Part shown: positions 37,323 through 46,769 of the stretch, in pieces
Numbering within the stretch: the first letter of the stretch is position 1
Layout: every line of letters starts with the position of its first letter
From: Xylaria sp. FL1777
Taxonomy: Eukaryota; Ascomycota; Sordariomycetes; Xylariales; Xylariaceae
Reading direction: 5' to 3'
DNA length: 57,235 nucleotides
NCBI GenBank assembly: GCA_022578965.1
Contig: MU400750.1
Location: 1 to 57,235 of the forward strand
Notes under the pieces: model-generated
What the model was told of the DNA's origin: nothing
Database searches by the model: none
The model's input: the letters and a program-made list of their open reading frames with translations, nothing else
Made by a program: the position numbers and the translations under genes

Positions 37323-37680
37323 GAACAATATATTCCCAAATAACTTGAGTAACACGGACTAGCTGAAAATGCAACCCGCTTTGCTTAGCATGAGAGTTGG
37401 AAATTCTTGTCGTAGTAATATCCGCTATATATAGGTCATTAGCTCAATAAGACGACTCGTTCCCTCTCTATCGCTAGTCGTCAAATAGACATCATAAGTA
37501 GCGTGGAAAATGGTTATGGCTCTGCGCCAGATGATCCCAGAGGTAAGAGATACAGTGCTAATAGGAAGATACTCAAGTTATTGATCCATGAGGCCGAGAG
37601 AATGCATCAATCGAAAATCACCTCCACCAGAGCAAGCTCAAAAACGGCAAAATATCAATAAATTAGAAAACATATTTAGT
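37323..37680. other. Intergenic left of the HET/ankyrin element
   Basis: RNase 3' UTR and the left flank of the inverted repeat. No gene. Confidence 0.6.
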
Positions 37681-37720
37681 GTTAACTCTTAGGGAGTTAT
37701 CGGCGCCTCGTTTCTCCCGT
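37681..37720 (+). repeat. Left terminal inverted repeat of the HET/ankyrin element
   Basis: Begins GTTAACTCTT, continues AGGGAGTTAT and then CGGCGCCTCG. Aligned by eye with the reverse complement of 40989-41028, 32 of 40 positions agree, and most differences are transitions. The repeat ends 17 bases before the HET stop codon. Confidence 0.7.
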
Positions 37721-37736
37721 CAGATCGTGTTTCCTT

Positions 37737-39557
37737 TCAAATCAATTTGTACGTCTGAAAACTCTCCTCATTGACCCCCGCGACCGCCTCACCATCCATG
37801 ATTCCATGTAGGTAGGCATCCCCGACCAGTTTATAAGTCCTTGGAATGTCTGTGCTCTTACCTAGCCGCTTGGATGTTGTGCTAGCGTCTCTCAGAATGA
37901 ATGGTAAGCGCCCGCCGGCGAGAGCACAAATCATGTCACCCTCGTTGACGTCATCGGGAGCGAGACCTATATAGCCCTTTTCGGTGAGGAAAAATCGTCT
38001 GTCTAAGATAGTCCGAGCGACTCGTTGGCTAAACACATTGCCCCCTAGGTTGTCTTGGAATTCGCCACAAAGCTGGTCGTGCTTTGGTCTGTCGTAGAGT
38101 GACAAGAGAGATATAAACCAGAAAGTATCATGTATTACCCGATCATGGGGAACAGCTCGCTCATATTCTAGGCCAGGTTGAGATGGATCCGCAGAGGCGC
38201 TTGTATCAAAGCATAAGGTCCGCCAGAAGGCGTCCAAAATAGTCCCTCCAGATGGATATGGCCTGTCTGGTTCTTCTTCAACCCCAGTCATTACACGCCA
38301 GTTTCGAATCGCCTTCGTTTTGTCTCCAGCGCTATAGTTCATTGGGCTAATTCTTGCGACCACATCAAAAGTGATCCCGCTCACCCACAGGGAGCCCTGT
38401 TCGGTACTGGTGGTCAAGACGCTGAAGTCGCGAGAGCCGCAAGCGTTGAAAAGGCGTAAGGACCTTAGACGGAAAAGCACACCGTGAGACTGGTTACGTA
38501 CGGTGTCGAAACTTGCGTCCCAATCTGGGACCCATGAAGGCAGGCTTGATAGCCGCGACTTTGCCCTCCCGGAGAATCTTGACTCATTCGGATCTCGGAC
38601 AACGTGGACGAGAATGTCTAGATTGCGTGTCTTTGCGATGATTCTTCTCGTTGATTCCTCGTAGACCACCTCTACGGGCGAATTATAGTCAATCGAAATG
38701 CTGTCACCATCGTCGACCATGCCAAGAAGACCATACACCTTGTCTCGTGGGTCGGTTGCCTGCCTGTGCCGGATATGGCTGATAACTTGGCAGAAAGACT
38801 TGTCGGATCTTCCGTCTCGAATTCTTGATAATTGCATTTGTTGGCCTACCATCTGAAGCACATTATACAAAGTGTTCGCTGACGGAAGTTGACTGTCCCA
38901 AGACTTCTGCATATCAAGACAACAGCTGGATAAGTGGCGGTTGAAACTATGCAGCATTCCCATCATAGTTATGCCAGCGATTGTTGTACCACCACGTTGG
39001 AATATCAATTCCTGCGCCAAGATTGCCTCTTGCGCAGTCCAAACACGATTCCACCACGGATTCCTTAGGAAGGAAAGGAGCGAGAATGGATCGCTTTTAG
39101 CAAGAAACCCCGTCCAGTGCAAATCCGGATTCTCTCCGGAAGCTTTGATATAGTTGAGTAAGTCATCGTCTTTGTCCGCAGTTTCGCCAAGCCAGGCAAC
39201 GACGTGCTTTGCCGTTGAGTAGATACGACCCATGAGTCTGACTTGATGATTTCGCTCCTTAATGTCATTTTGATTAATGCATATCGCGTCTATCCATAGA
39301 GTTCGGACCCGGTTAGAATAGCGCAAGGCATGGAGAGCTGAAAATAGACTCCTCGTAACATTACAGGTTTGTCCTTGTACTGTAATGGGAAGTGTATCTG
39401 CCACATTTCCCCACACATATGACAAGGCTTCAAACACCGGGGCCCTCTGTAGTGATTCTTTGGAGAGTTGACATTGAATAATATCGCCTGAAGTATCACT
39501 GGGAAGAAGGTGAAGAAGTCTGAAGCTCAGTTCCGAACCGCTCAATTCCGAGTACAT
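37737..39557 (-). CDS. HET-domain (heterokaryon incompatibility) protein
   Basis: Intronless frame of 606 aa. The HET domain covers about residues 43-190: FEALSYVWGN, then LWIDAICINQNDIKERNHQV (85-105), MGRIYSTAKHVVAWLG and NRVWTAQEAILAQ. The middle part has DPRDKVYGLLGM, and the C-terminus has the common ending MICALAGGRLPFILRD ... YKLVGDAYLHGIMDG. HET proteins detect non-self, often with NLR-type partners, and trigger cell death on fusion of unlike strains; they are expressed in the cytosol. The frame is intact over its whole length. The gene lies inside a pair of inverted repeats and diverges from an ankyrin-repeat gene, 443 bases away. Confidence 0.93.
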   Translation of the reverse strand: MYSELSGSELSFRLLHLLPSDTSGDIIQCQLSKESLQRAPVFEALSYVWGNVADTLPITVQGQTCNVTRSLFSALHALRYSNRVRTLWIDAICINQNDIKERNHQVRLMGRIYSTAKHVVAWLGETADKDDDLLNYIKASGENPDLHWTGFLAKSDPFSLLSFLRNPWWNRVWTAQEAILAQELIFQRGGTTIAGITMMGMLHSFNRHLSSCCLDMQKSWDSQLPSANTLYNVLQMVGQQMQLSRIRDGRSDKSFCQVISHIRHRQATDPRDKVYGLLGMVDDGDSISIDYNSPVEVVYEESTRRIIAKTRNLDILVHVVRDPNESRFSGRAKSRLSSLPSWVPDWDASFDTVRNQSHGVLFRLRSLRLFNACGSRDFSVLTTSTEQGSLWVSGITFDVVARISPMNYSAGDKTKAIRNWRVMTGVEEEPDRPYPSGGTILDAFWRTLCFDTSASADPSQPGLEYERAVPHDRVIHDTFWFISLLSLYDRPKHDQLCGEFQDNLGGNVFSQRVARTILDRRFFLTEKGYIGLAPDDVNEGDMICALAGGRLPFILRDASTTSKRLGKSTDIPRTYKLVGDAYLHGIMDGEAVAGVNEESFQTYKLI

Positions 39558-40000
39558 TGCGCCCGTTATTCGGTCAAGGCAGAGGTAAATGCAGGCTGCA
39601 GAAGTACTAAATGGAGGTTACATACCTACCTGCTTATATACCTATGTGAGTCTTTCAACAACCCCCCCTCCCCGTCATTGAAGAGAACCAACTGGATTAC
39701 CACGAGCGGCTTGGGTGGTCCAGAAGCAGTCGGGAGTAAGCTGCAGCGTCCAGCAGTCGGCATAGCCAATGTGATTTTGTAGTTCTCCTTCATAGGGTTG
39801 CATCGGTTATTGATTCGGGTGGCCAGCAGGCAATGAATATTGCATTTACCACGCCATTGAGGGAGGTGTAGAATTGGGCTGCCTACCACAGGCTTTCATC
39901 GATGCCCGGTCTATTTTATTTTGTGTCGAGAAAATGACCACGAGTCTGTTTCTATTCAAACTGCCCGGACGCTGATGGCGACACTCTTCTCTTCCACGCC
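39558..40000. other. HET/ankyrin divergent interval with degraded ankyrin sequence
   Basis: Promoter of the HET gene. From about 39826 rightward, the plus strand shows broken ankyrin-like reading (FTTPLRE, then after a frame change ELGCLPQAFIDARSILF). Directly before 40001 the frame reads DADGDTLLFHA into the ankyrin ORF. This suggests the 5' part of the ankyrin gene is damaged or has an unresolved intron. Confidence 0.5.
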
Positions 40001-40789
40001 ATGGCGCAAAAAGATGAAGACGCACTGCGCATTCTACTCAACCATGGTGCTGACCCAAATATTCCCAATAATACTGGGTTTTTGCCTCTATTTTTATCTA
40101 TCATGATTGGTGATACCAACCTCATGGGCCTCCTACTTGATCATGGCGCTGATCCGAATGCTAGAGTTGGGTTTGAAAGGAGTGGCACCGTGATCGATGG
40201 TGTCATCACCCTCCAACCTGTCTCGGTAGGGACTCAGCCGCAGGCGGTGGATATCAGTCATAGCCCAATTTCCTGGGCTATGCGACAAGGGCAGACTGAA
40301 GCACTGAAACGCCTACTTTTATCATGTGAAAATATCACCTGGACAGATCCAACCACTGGTGATGGGCTCATGCACTTTGCAGTTGACCTAAAAAACGACG
40401 AGATTTTCGCAACTCTCCTAGCATATGGGCCTGAGGGGTTACGCAGTGCTGTGAACAACCGGGGAGAAACGCCGCTCCATACAGCAGCACAGTCCGGTAA
40501 CATCACGGCGGCTTCGAGGTTGGTCAACATTGGATACGGCGACATTAACCATCGAAATTTTGGCGGATCCACCCCACTGACAGAAGCGCTTTTCAATGGA
40601 TGGATTAGATTAGCAGAGTTATTACTAACTCATGGAGCCGATAGATCTATTGCTGACGAATTTGTTCATGGGCAGCTGAATGGTACACCAGCCATGATTC
40701 ATGTTGGACCAAGGAAAGAGACAGATCCTCCAGAGCTATTGGCACTTCCTAAGCTTTCACGATTATTGGAGCCCAGAAAATCGGCTTAG
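40001..40789 (+). CDS. Ankyrin-repeat protein, possibly truncated
   Basis: Open frame of 262 aa. At least five ankyrin units can be seen: EDALRILLNHGADPNIPNN, NLMGLLLDHGADPNA, TEALKRLLLSCENI, RGETPLHTAAQSGNITAA and GSTPLTEALFNGWIRLAELLLTHGADRS. The Met at 40001 (context GCCATGG) sits inside a repeat, because DGDTLLFHA is readable in frame just upstream. So the natural start was probably further 5' and is now lost or spliced in from elsewhere. Ankyrin arrays bind proteins; in fungi they are the C-terminal sensor of many NLR-like proteins that work with HET effectors. No enzymatic domain is attached here. Downstream, a second ankyrin-like stretch continues in another frame (40812-41020). Confidence 0.75.
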   Translation: MAQKDEDALRILLNHGADPNIPNNTGFLPLFLSIMIGDTNLMGLLLDHGADPNARVGFERSGTVIDGVITLQPVSVGTQPQAVDISHSPISWAMRQGQTEALKRLLLSCENITWTDPTTGDGLMHFAVDLKNDEIFATLLAYGPEGLRSAVNNRGETPLHTAAQSGNITAASRLVNIGYGDINHRNFGGSTPLTEALFNGWIRLAELLLTHGADRSIADEFVHGQLNGTPAMIHVGPRKETDPPELLALPKLSRLLEPRKSA

Positions 40790-40811
40790 TTCAGGAGGTG
40801 GGGTAATGAAG

Positions 40812-41020
40812 GGTATACTGTTCGGCCAAAAGCCAACTGTATTGCCCTGGTTTGGTGGCGCGCGTTGCTATCTATATTATTAGCTGGAGGCGCCGATCCG
40901 CGGTGTCCAGGGTGTCCCAACCCGGCGATCATGGTGCTGTTTAAGCACGCCTCTGTATGGTTCAATAAGAAGAAAGTTATCGTGTCACAGAGGAAAAACA
41001 ACGCGCCGTTAACTCTCTGA
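40812..41020 (+). pseudogene. Downstream ankyrin-like frame running into the right inverted repeat
   Basis: Past the stop at 40789 another frame reads TVRPKANCIALVWWRALL, then SILLLAGGADPRCPGC, then NPAIMVLFKHASVWFNKK. LLLAGGADP is an ankyrin loop. It ends at a TGA located inside the palindrome of the right repeat. It may be a last exon or a frameshifted remainder of the ankyrin gene. Confidence 0.4.
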
Positions 41021-41028
41021 GAGTTAAC
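40989..41028 (-). repeat. Right terminal inverted repeat of the HET/ankyrin element
   Basis: Read on the minus strand from 41028 it starts GTTAACTCTC, AGAGAGTTAA, CGGCGCGTTG. Its first 21 bases are a perfect palindrome around one central base. It also has flanking GTGTCAC (40982-40988) and GTGACAC (41042-41048), which are inverted copies of each other. The CGGCGC box and the following T-rich part match the left repeat in inverted orientation, which the palindrome alone would not explain. Confidence 0.7.
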
Positions 41029-41845
41029 TCCCCATATTAGCGTGACACATCGCAATAGGTAGCTGAGATCGCAAGTTGACCAAGGATTCCTTTGATGCCC
41101 TAACCTTCCTTAGCCAGTGCCACATGCCAAAATCTAGCTCATGGAGTCTTGCCCACGATCCTTGAGAGGGTTACACAGTGAGAAGATCCGTCTTTTGCAC
41201 TTACAACAACAGAAAAGTTCTTAGTGAAGAAAAAACGCTACGGCCCAACAGATAGGTGACCTGTTGGGAGTCCAACCGAGCGAGCGCTCCGATGAGAGCT
41301 GTTGAGCTGGAATTCCTCGACGGAAAGACGACCGAACGTGCTATCGGTTCGGCTCCGGCTATATTAAGTGATTGCGCAGAAAGAGTAGGAAGTTTGATAT
41401 TAAGGCTACCCCGGGTCTGTCCCGTCCCGGCCCGCAACTAACGGACTATCCGCCGTGGTACTTGCTCGATCGGTTGACCTCGGCATTTCAGCATCATTTC
41501 AGCGGAAGCTGTATTTAACAGGAGCAACTTGCTACCAACCGAATATAATAGGCAGGTATACCACTTGATGCGATGGTCACTGTTTCGTCTGTTTTTTAGC
41601 TCTTCATTAATACAGATGAATTGTCAATCAAGTAGCAGCGTGTCGAACTGACATGAGGGCAACGCCGTCATCTTCCTCGTCGACAATCTGGATCGCGGAT
41701 GCCGGTGCGACTCCTTCGCCAACGACGGCGCTGCTGTTGCTGACGACGGCGATGGTACGTCGCCCGAGCCGGAGCGAACGGCTCAACAACAAGGCCCTGG
41801 CAAGAAGCGGAGGTACTGGTCGTAGTTTACCTCAACCAAGTTGAG

Positions 41846-41925
41846 GATGTTTGCTGCACGATGATCACCCCGAAGTTGTACGCCGACTTATTGCCAGAGG
41901 GGCTGATCGAAATAATCTTATTCTG
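41846..41925 (+). pseudogene. Ankyrin-repeat fragment
   Basis: The plus frame reads DDHPEVVRRLIARGADRNN, one near-canonical ankyrin unit, and then loses similarity in AT-rich sequence. It lies 0.8 kb beyond the right inverted repeat, so it is a separate relic rather than part of the intact array. Confidence 0.4.
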
Positions 41926-42192
41926 GCTTTATGCCTACGGATGTCGCTGGGCCTTTACTTGTCCGTCGAAGTCTGCAACATATCAAAGGCCACTGGCCAT
42001 ATTTACCACATCAGCAACATTCTAATCATCGGCTATATTCAAGGCATCGGCAAGAAGAGTTTTTTTTTTTTTTGCCACTCGGGTCCTTAGCTATCTACCA
42101 TTCATTTGCTTGAGATGCCGACAACATCATGCGCCCGGATTGATGTGAACGAGGACGTTCCGCGTTGACTTTGCGGGGGGGGGGGGGTAGGC

Positions 42193-42370
42193 TGTTATAC
42201 GCTGGAGGTTATATGGGTTATGGCTGGTTGCCAGCCACCGCGGCTGTGCGCTGTGGCTGGGCGCTGGTTGCCGGCTATATAGATAGTAGGCAACAGATAT
42301 CCATAGCCTCACTTAGAGATTCAATAAACTTCTATGACTCTTCACACTTCAGTGTTTTGCCAGTGACAAC
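42193..42370 (+). mobile_element. Possible solo LTR
   Basis: Starts TGTTATACGC and ends near CCAGTGACAAC. Inside are a TATATA-like box (about 42276) and CAATAAACTTC about 50 bases before the end, followed by a CTCTTCAC pyrimidine stretch. This is the order expected in an LTR. No second copy or target duplication is visible in the window. Confidence 0.3.
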
Positions 42371-44262
42371 GGGTAGAAATGTATGGGGGCCCCTGTATCC
42401 CTGACATGGGTCTATCATTAGACACCCATTAGCCAATATTCTGGCTAAGATCATGGAAGTCCAGCAGCTACAAAAGTAGACCGCACTACCACAACCCGCA
42501 TGATGAGTTAGCATGGGCTCTCGAACCAAGTTCCTAATATTGCTATGTCTGTAATATAGGCTCGAGTGAGACACTTCTGTGCTCCTGGAACGTTTTTTTG
42601 TGCAAGAACGATGCGCTTGGTTGGGACCCATCGGCAGTATAACCAATCTCTCAGAAAGAGAGATATCGTCCGCAAACAGACAGCAGGAATGTGTTGAAGT
42701 TGCCGGCACTACAGTAACGATGCTCATCTAGGGAAGCGAAAATAAAACAATGCAATACCGAATTTTTAAGTGTAAGGTTACACTGCAAGGCATTCGGTAA
42801 ATGATTGGTCAGACAGGACTCAGCTTATGCCGTGGACGGAAGAGAAGTGATCAAATAACACCAAGATCATTCCGTTCCTTCCTAGAGCTCGTCCCTGACA
42901 TATCCCTTTTCCATTCTCATGATTCAGGAGGGTCGGCTCTAGGTACGCAGGTGGTGTCTTGGGCCACCACAGTCCCGCCGTGCATGACACGGTGCGGTAC
43001 TGACACCGGTAGAAACCGGTACTAAGCCAGCTACCGAGCGGGCCGGAAGGCAAAGCTACGCAGCCAACCTACTGTAGCCGATTTGCCGTGTTCTGATCGC
43101 GTCAGTGTAGTATTGTGTTGTGTTAAGTACCTAGTTTCGGTTGTTGAGGTGTTTCCAGCTTAAGTAAGTACTTAGTAATGAAGGCGTAGTTTTCTTTTGA
43201 TTGTTAGGCCTGAGACCCCGAACCTACTGGGTCCTCGGTTTCTAAACTTTGAATTTTTATTCAGACCAAAAATTCCGAATTCAAAATTTACCACATACCG
43301 ATTTCAATCGGTCACCTATCTATACACATGTATACAAATCCACGGTCACATGACTTACTGTTCTGCCTCAGCTTCATGTGGGCATACGCGTGTCGTACTC
43401 AGCTAAGCCATGATCTGCTGACGTCACACTCCAATCGGTGGATTTATTAGTCGTTTCATAAAGCCCCCAAAATGTCGCATCCTGCATTCGGAAACCCCAC
43501 CAGCACCCACCCAGTCCGTGTCTGTTTGACAAACCACATACATACATACTGTGGAGAACTGTAACGCAACAGTATGTACGTTATAGGGCTATAGAGGCGC
43601 TACAGCAGTACGTTATGCTTTAGGTACTAACATAGCCCTCCGGTCTACTGCGTAGAACCCACACAGCCTTGCAAACATTGCTGCCTGCCTGTGCGGCTAG
43701 CGCAATTTATAGGGAGATACGTAGTAGTTAGGTGGATAGATACCGCCAAACAGCTGACACAGTGAAGAATGCGACACTAATGGCGCGCGGGTCTTCCAAT
43801 CTGGGGTGGCTGTGTAGTGATTTGCGACTGCTGAGCCAACCAAACCCGCTGAAAACCCGAAGATCAACTGTTTCGATACGAGGTGGCTCTGGAGGTGGCT
43901 AGGAAACGTGTGCCATCTTCGCTCTTGACTGACTGACATCCATCACCAGTATCTACAATTTACATATACATTGCACATGAAAATACAAAACCATTCTCAA
44001 ACACCCACTTTATCCTCTTCTCTTTTACCCAGCTTTTAGTTTCCACCATTTCCGAATCTTGCCGTTTTTGCGTCTTCTCATATTCCTCGCCTTTTCTTGT
44101 TGCTTCGCTCAGTCTTCAATTTACCTACTGTAGTTCTTTGGCTGGCCAAACCAGAATATCATCTCCAACTCCATCCAACAAACGTTGAAACAAACCACAA
44201 AAAATACAAAAGACAAGGTCGACTTCTCAAACACGCCGACCATCCAAGCAATCGTCAACACC

Positions 44263-44777
44263 ATGCAATTTAAAGCCGCTACCCTCTCGCTCTTCGCTGC
44301 TGCTGTCGCTGCGCAGAACTCGACGACGTCACTGCCCAGCCTCGTCTCTCAGCTCCCAACATGCGCCATCCCCTGCTTTGAAACGGGCGCCCAGGCAGCC
44401 AACTGCTCGACCACTGATTTTACGTGCCTCTGCGGCGACGGAAAGACCGCCTTCATCACGAGCGCCGGAACATGTGTCGTCTCGAAATGCAGCGGTGATG
44501 AACTCACCAGTATGTTTACCATGATCTACCTCTCACAAATGCCGTCAACCCGTCGATTAACTAACAACCCTCATCTGCAGATGCCATCTCTCTCGCTAAC
44601 CAGATTTGCACCGATGTCTCACAAAACCCGGCTGCCTCAGACCTTGCATCTGCATCTGCCATTGTTACATCTGCCCTCGCAGCCGCCGACGCTACATCTA
44701 CCCCTGATTCCGCCGCCTTCCGGCCAGAAATTGGCCTCAGTTTCATGGGCGCCGTGGCTGCCATGTTGGCATTATAA
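44263..44777 (+). CDS. CFEM-domain, GPI-anchored-type surface protein
   Basis: Two exons, 44263-44509 and 44581-44777, give 147 aa. MQFKAATLSLFAAAVAAQ is a signal peptide. The CFEM domain has exactly eight Cys: CAIPC, ANC, TCLC, GTC, SKC and NQIC, with the TDFTCLCGDG core. After an Ala/Ser/Thr-rich linker the protein ends in a hydrophobic segment (LSFMGAVAAMLAL) suited to GPI attachment. CFEM proteins bind heme or act at the cell surface in fungi; some take part in host contact. The Asp residue typical of heme-binding CFEMs may be that of TTDFTC. The long leader before the ATG contains an in-frame upstream ATG (44185), which I reject because it would bury the signal peptide. Confidence 0.92.
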
Positions 44778-46759
44778 ACTCGATCAGCATACATAAACGC
44801 TAGCCTTTCTTGGGTTTATTTTATTTTACCACACGATTCACGACACAGGCGGTCTGGGGCGGGGGTTGGACAGTATATAAGCATCATGCCGTATCTATCA
44901 TAGAATGGTCACCAAATCAGATCGGTGCCAGGGCTTGGGAATGTATATGCTAATCAGTCTGCATTCTAAGAATTGGCGTTACAGGTACAGGGGCGGTAGA
45001 TAAACCTTGTTCTCTCCATTGAGGATTTCTTTTATATGTACCCCTCGGCTGTCTTTTGCACTTGGTCCCTAAGGGAACTATAATAATTCAACTGTATATT
45101 GTGCATAAGAGGGCCTCTAATCATGTAAGTGACAAGTGGTGAAGTATCAGTAGTGATATAAACACAACAACTGTATAGACAGAAGCACTTCGTTTCCTTG
45201 CTCGTTAAATAGATGTGATGCATGTTGTGCTTTGGTTATTCTTTCTACATGTCTTACAGTGATGCTTCGCTACATCTAAGACAGTCCTAGTTACAACACT
45301 GGGAAACATAACATACCTTAACAATGCCACTTTACAATTATAATTACTAAATGGGCCAGTTCAATTAGCCCAACAACGGAGGAAGGGCCCAATTGTATAT
45401 ATGAATGTACGTGTATCCAGAGCTCTTTACTACCTGGGCATGATGGTACCCCTGAATTCTGATCTAAACCACCGAAAAAGGTACTAGCTAGATAGTGTTT
45501 AGCAATACCTCCCACATCATTAATTTTCTTATTAGGATACTCCTTTGTCTACATTAGTTCGTGAATCTCGAAAAACTGACCGAAAACACTCCGATGCACT
45601 TATCCAACCAATTTATCTACACATACGATGCAGCCTCCATCTCTTTGCAGGAATCCGCAAGCCCTTCTCCCACAAAACCCCATTGCCCTCCGTCAAATCC
45701 GACATGTTAGTTCAGCCGGGTTTTATTTTTAGTTTGCTTGCGTTAGCACTAAGCTAAGCCCACCACTTTCTCTCAGCATCTTATGCCAATCATGTCGTAT
45801 GCTCGTACAGCTCTCGATCACTCTCACACTATCTATATGAATAATCTTCAATATTAAATAGCAGGTGGTAAAGATGATTAGATAGGTACACGGTCTACTT
45901 TTTCATATTGATAGAATTCACAAGGTGGACGAAATAAAACAATGCTGTTAATACTCCGTGAGTATTACCCTTTTATATTCACTACAGACCATCACAACAA
46001 GTCTTGCGTGTAGTGAGTGTCTACCTCCAGTCCATACATATCAACTCTTGGCTGAACCTATAATTTCATCATAAACTGTTCCGTTTTAGCGCACACAAAT
46101 TTAGTCACGAGTATAAACCTATTGAGGGTTGCCAAAATCGAACTGATTCATTTTTCTATATGCGTTATATAACATGAGCTCCACGGAGAGACTAAAGGTA
46201 TTATAACTCTTTGCCGGGATGCATTGGCGTCACTCGCCTTAGGTACCCGGATTTCTCCTTCGGTCTCTTAGTGTCAACAGCATTACAATGCCAGGTATTA
46301 CTAGGGCGCGAGATGGGACGGGGACATTCTCAAGACTACACTTACCATGTGTTCAGCTAACGTTGGTTCCCGGTCAGATTTGTGGCTCATGAAATAATAC
46401 GGGTTTTTCTTTTTCTTTTTGGAGAAGGAAATAGGGCAATGCTAGATTCTAATGGCCTCGACACGTGGAGACGGCCCTCCAGAGGAGGTCCGATTATAAT
46501 ACTATGATGACACTAACTCAACGAGAGCAATGTCGCCAGATGACCTTGCCTATCAACACCTTCGAAGTTTAAAGGCCTGATGCTCATCGTGCTTCTTCCT
46601 CTTTATGAGAGCTCCTAGGTCTCATCTCAATCCCCTTTGATACAACTTCCGAGAAGATCCATATCTCATTCGTATGGTAGCTTCATGTCAAGCTCATGGG
46701 TATCATCATGTCATGCTGCGAAAATCAATACTCTTGTTCTCCGCCCCAATGAGCTAGCA
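44778..46759. other. Gene-poor region, 2 kb
   Basis: CFEM 3' UTR followed by AT-leaning DNA. A perfect small palindrome TAATACTC-CGT-GAGTATTA lies at about 45949-45967. No coding structure is recognised before the pseudogene. Confidence 0.5.
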
Positions 46760-46769
46760 CGACTGCACG

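Larger units (their letters stand above)
37681..41028. mobile_element. Putative TIR-bounded, non-autonomous element carrying HET and ankyrin genes
   Basis: Two 40-base inverted repeats (32/40 identical) enclose 3.35 kb with just a HET gene and an ankyrin gene, both ending close to a repeat. There is no transposase or tyrosine recombinase inside. Target-site duplication was not found: TATTTAGT lies left and TCCCCATATTAG right. Element status is therefore inference. Confidence 0.5.
41029..44262. other. Gene-poor region, 3.2 kb
   Basis: Contains an ankyrin fragment (41846-41925), a 12-base G tract (about 42176-42187), a possible solo LTR and the CFEM promoter. Short frames elsewhere lack motifs; a GC-rich frame at 41653-41844 is low-complexity and I do not call it. 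A short inverted AATTTTT/AAAAATT pair is near 43250-43275. Confidence 0.5.

Noticed and set aside
37681..41028. Starship-type giant element
   Set aside because: No DUF3435 tyrosine-recombinase captain, and the interval is only 3.3 kb with TIRs, which Starships do not need.
41653..41844. GC-rich plus-strand frame (Ser/Thr/Ala)
   Set aside because: Low complexity, no motif; alternative frames are equally open, so no frame can be preferred.
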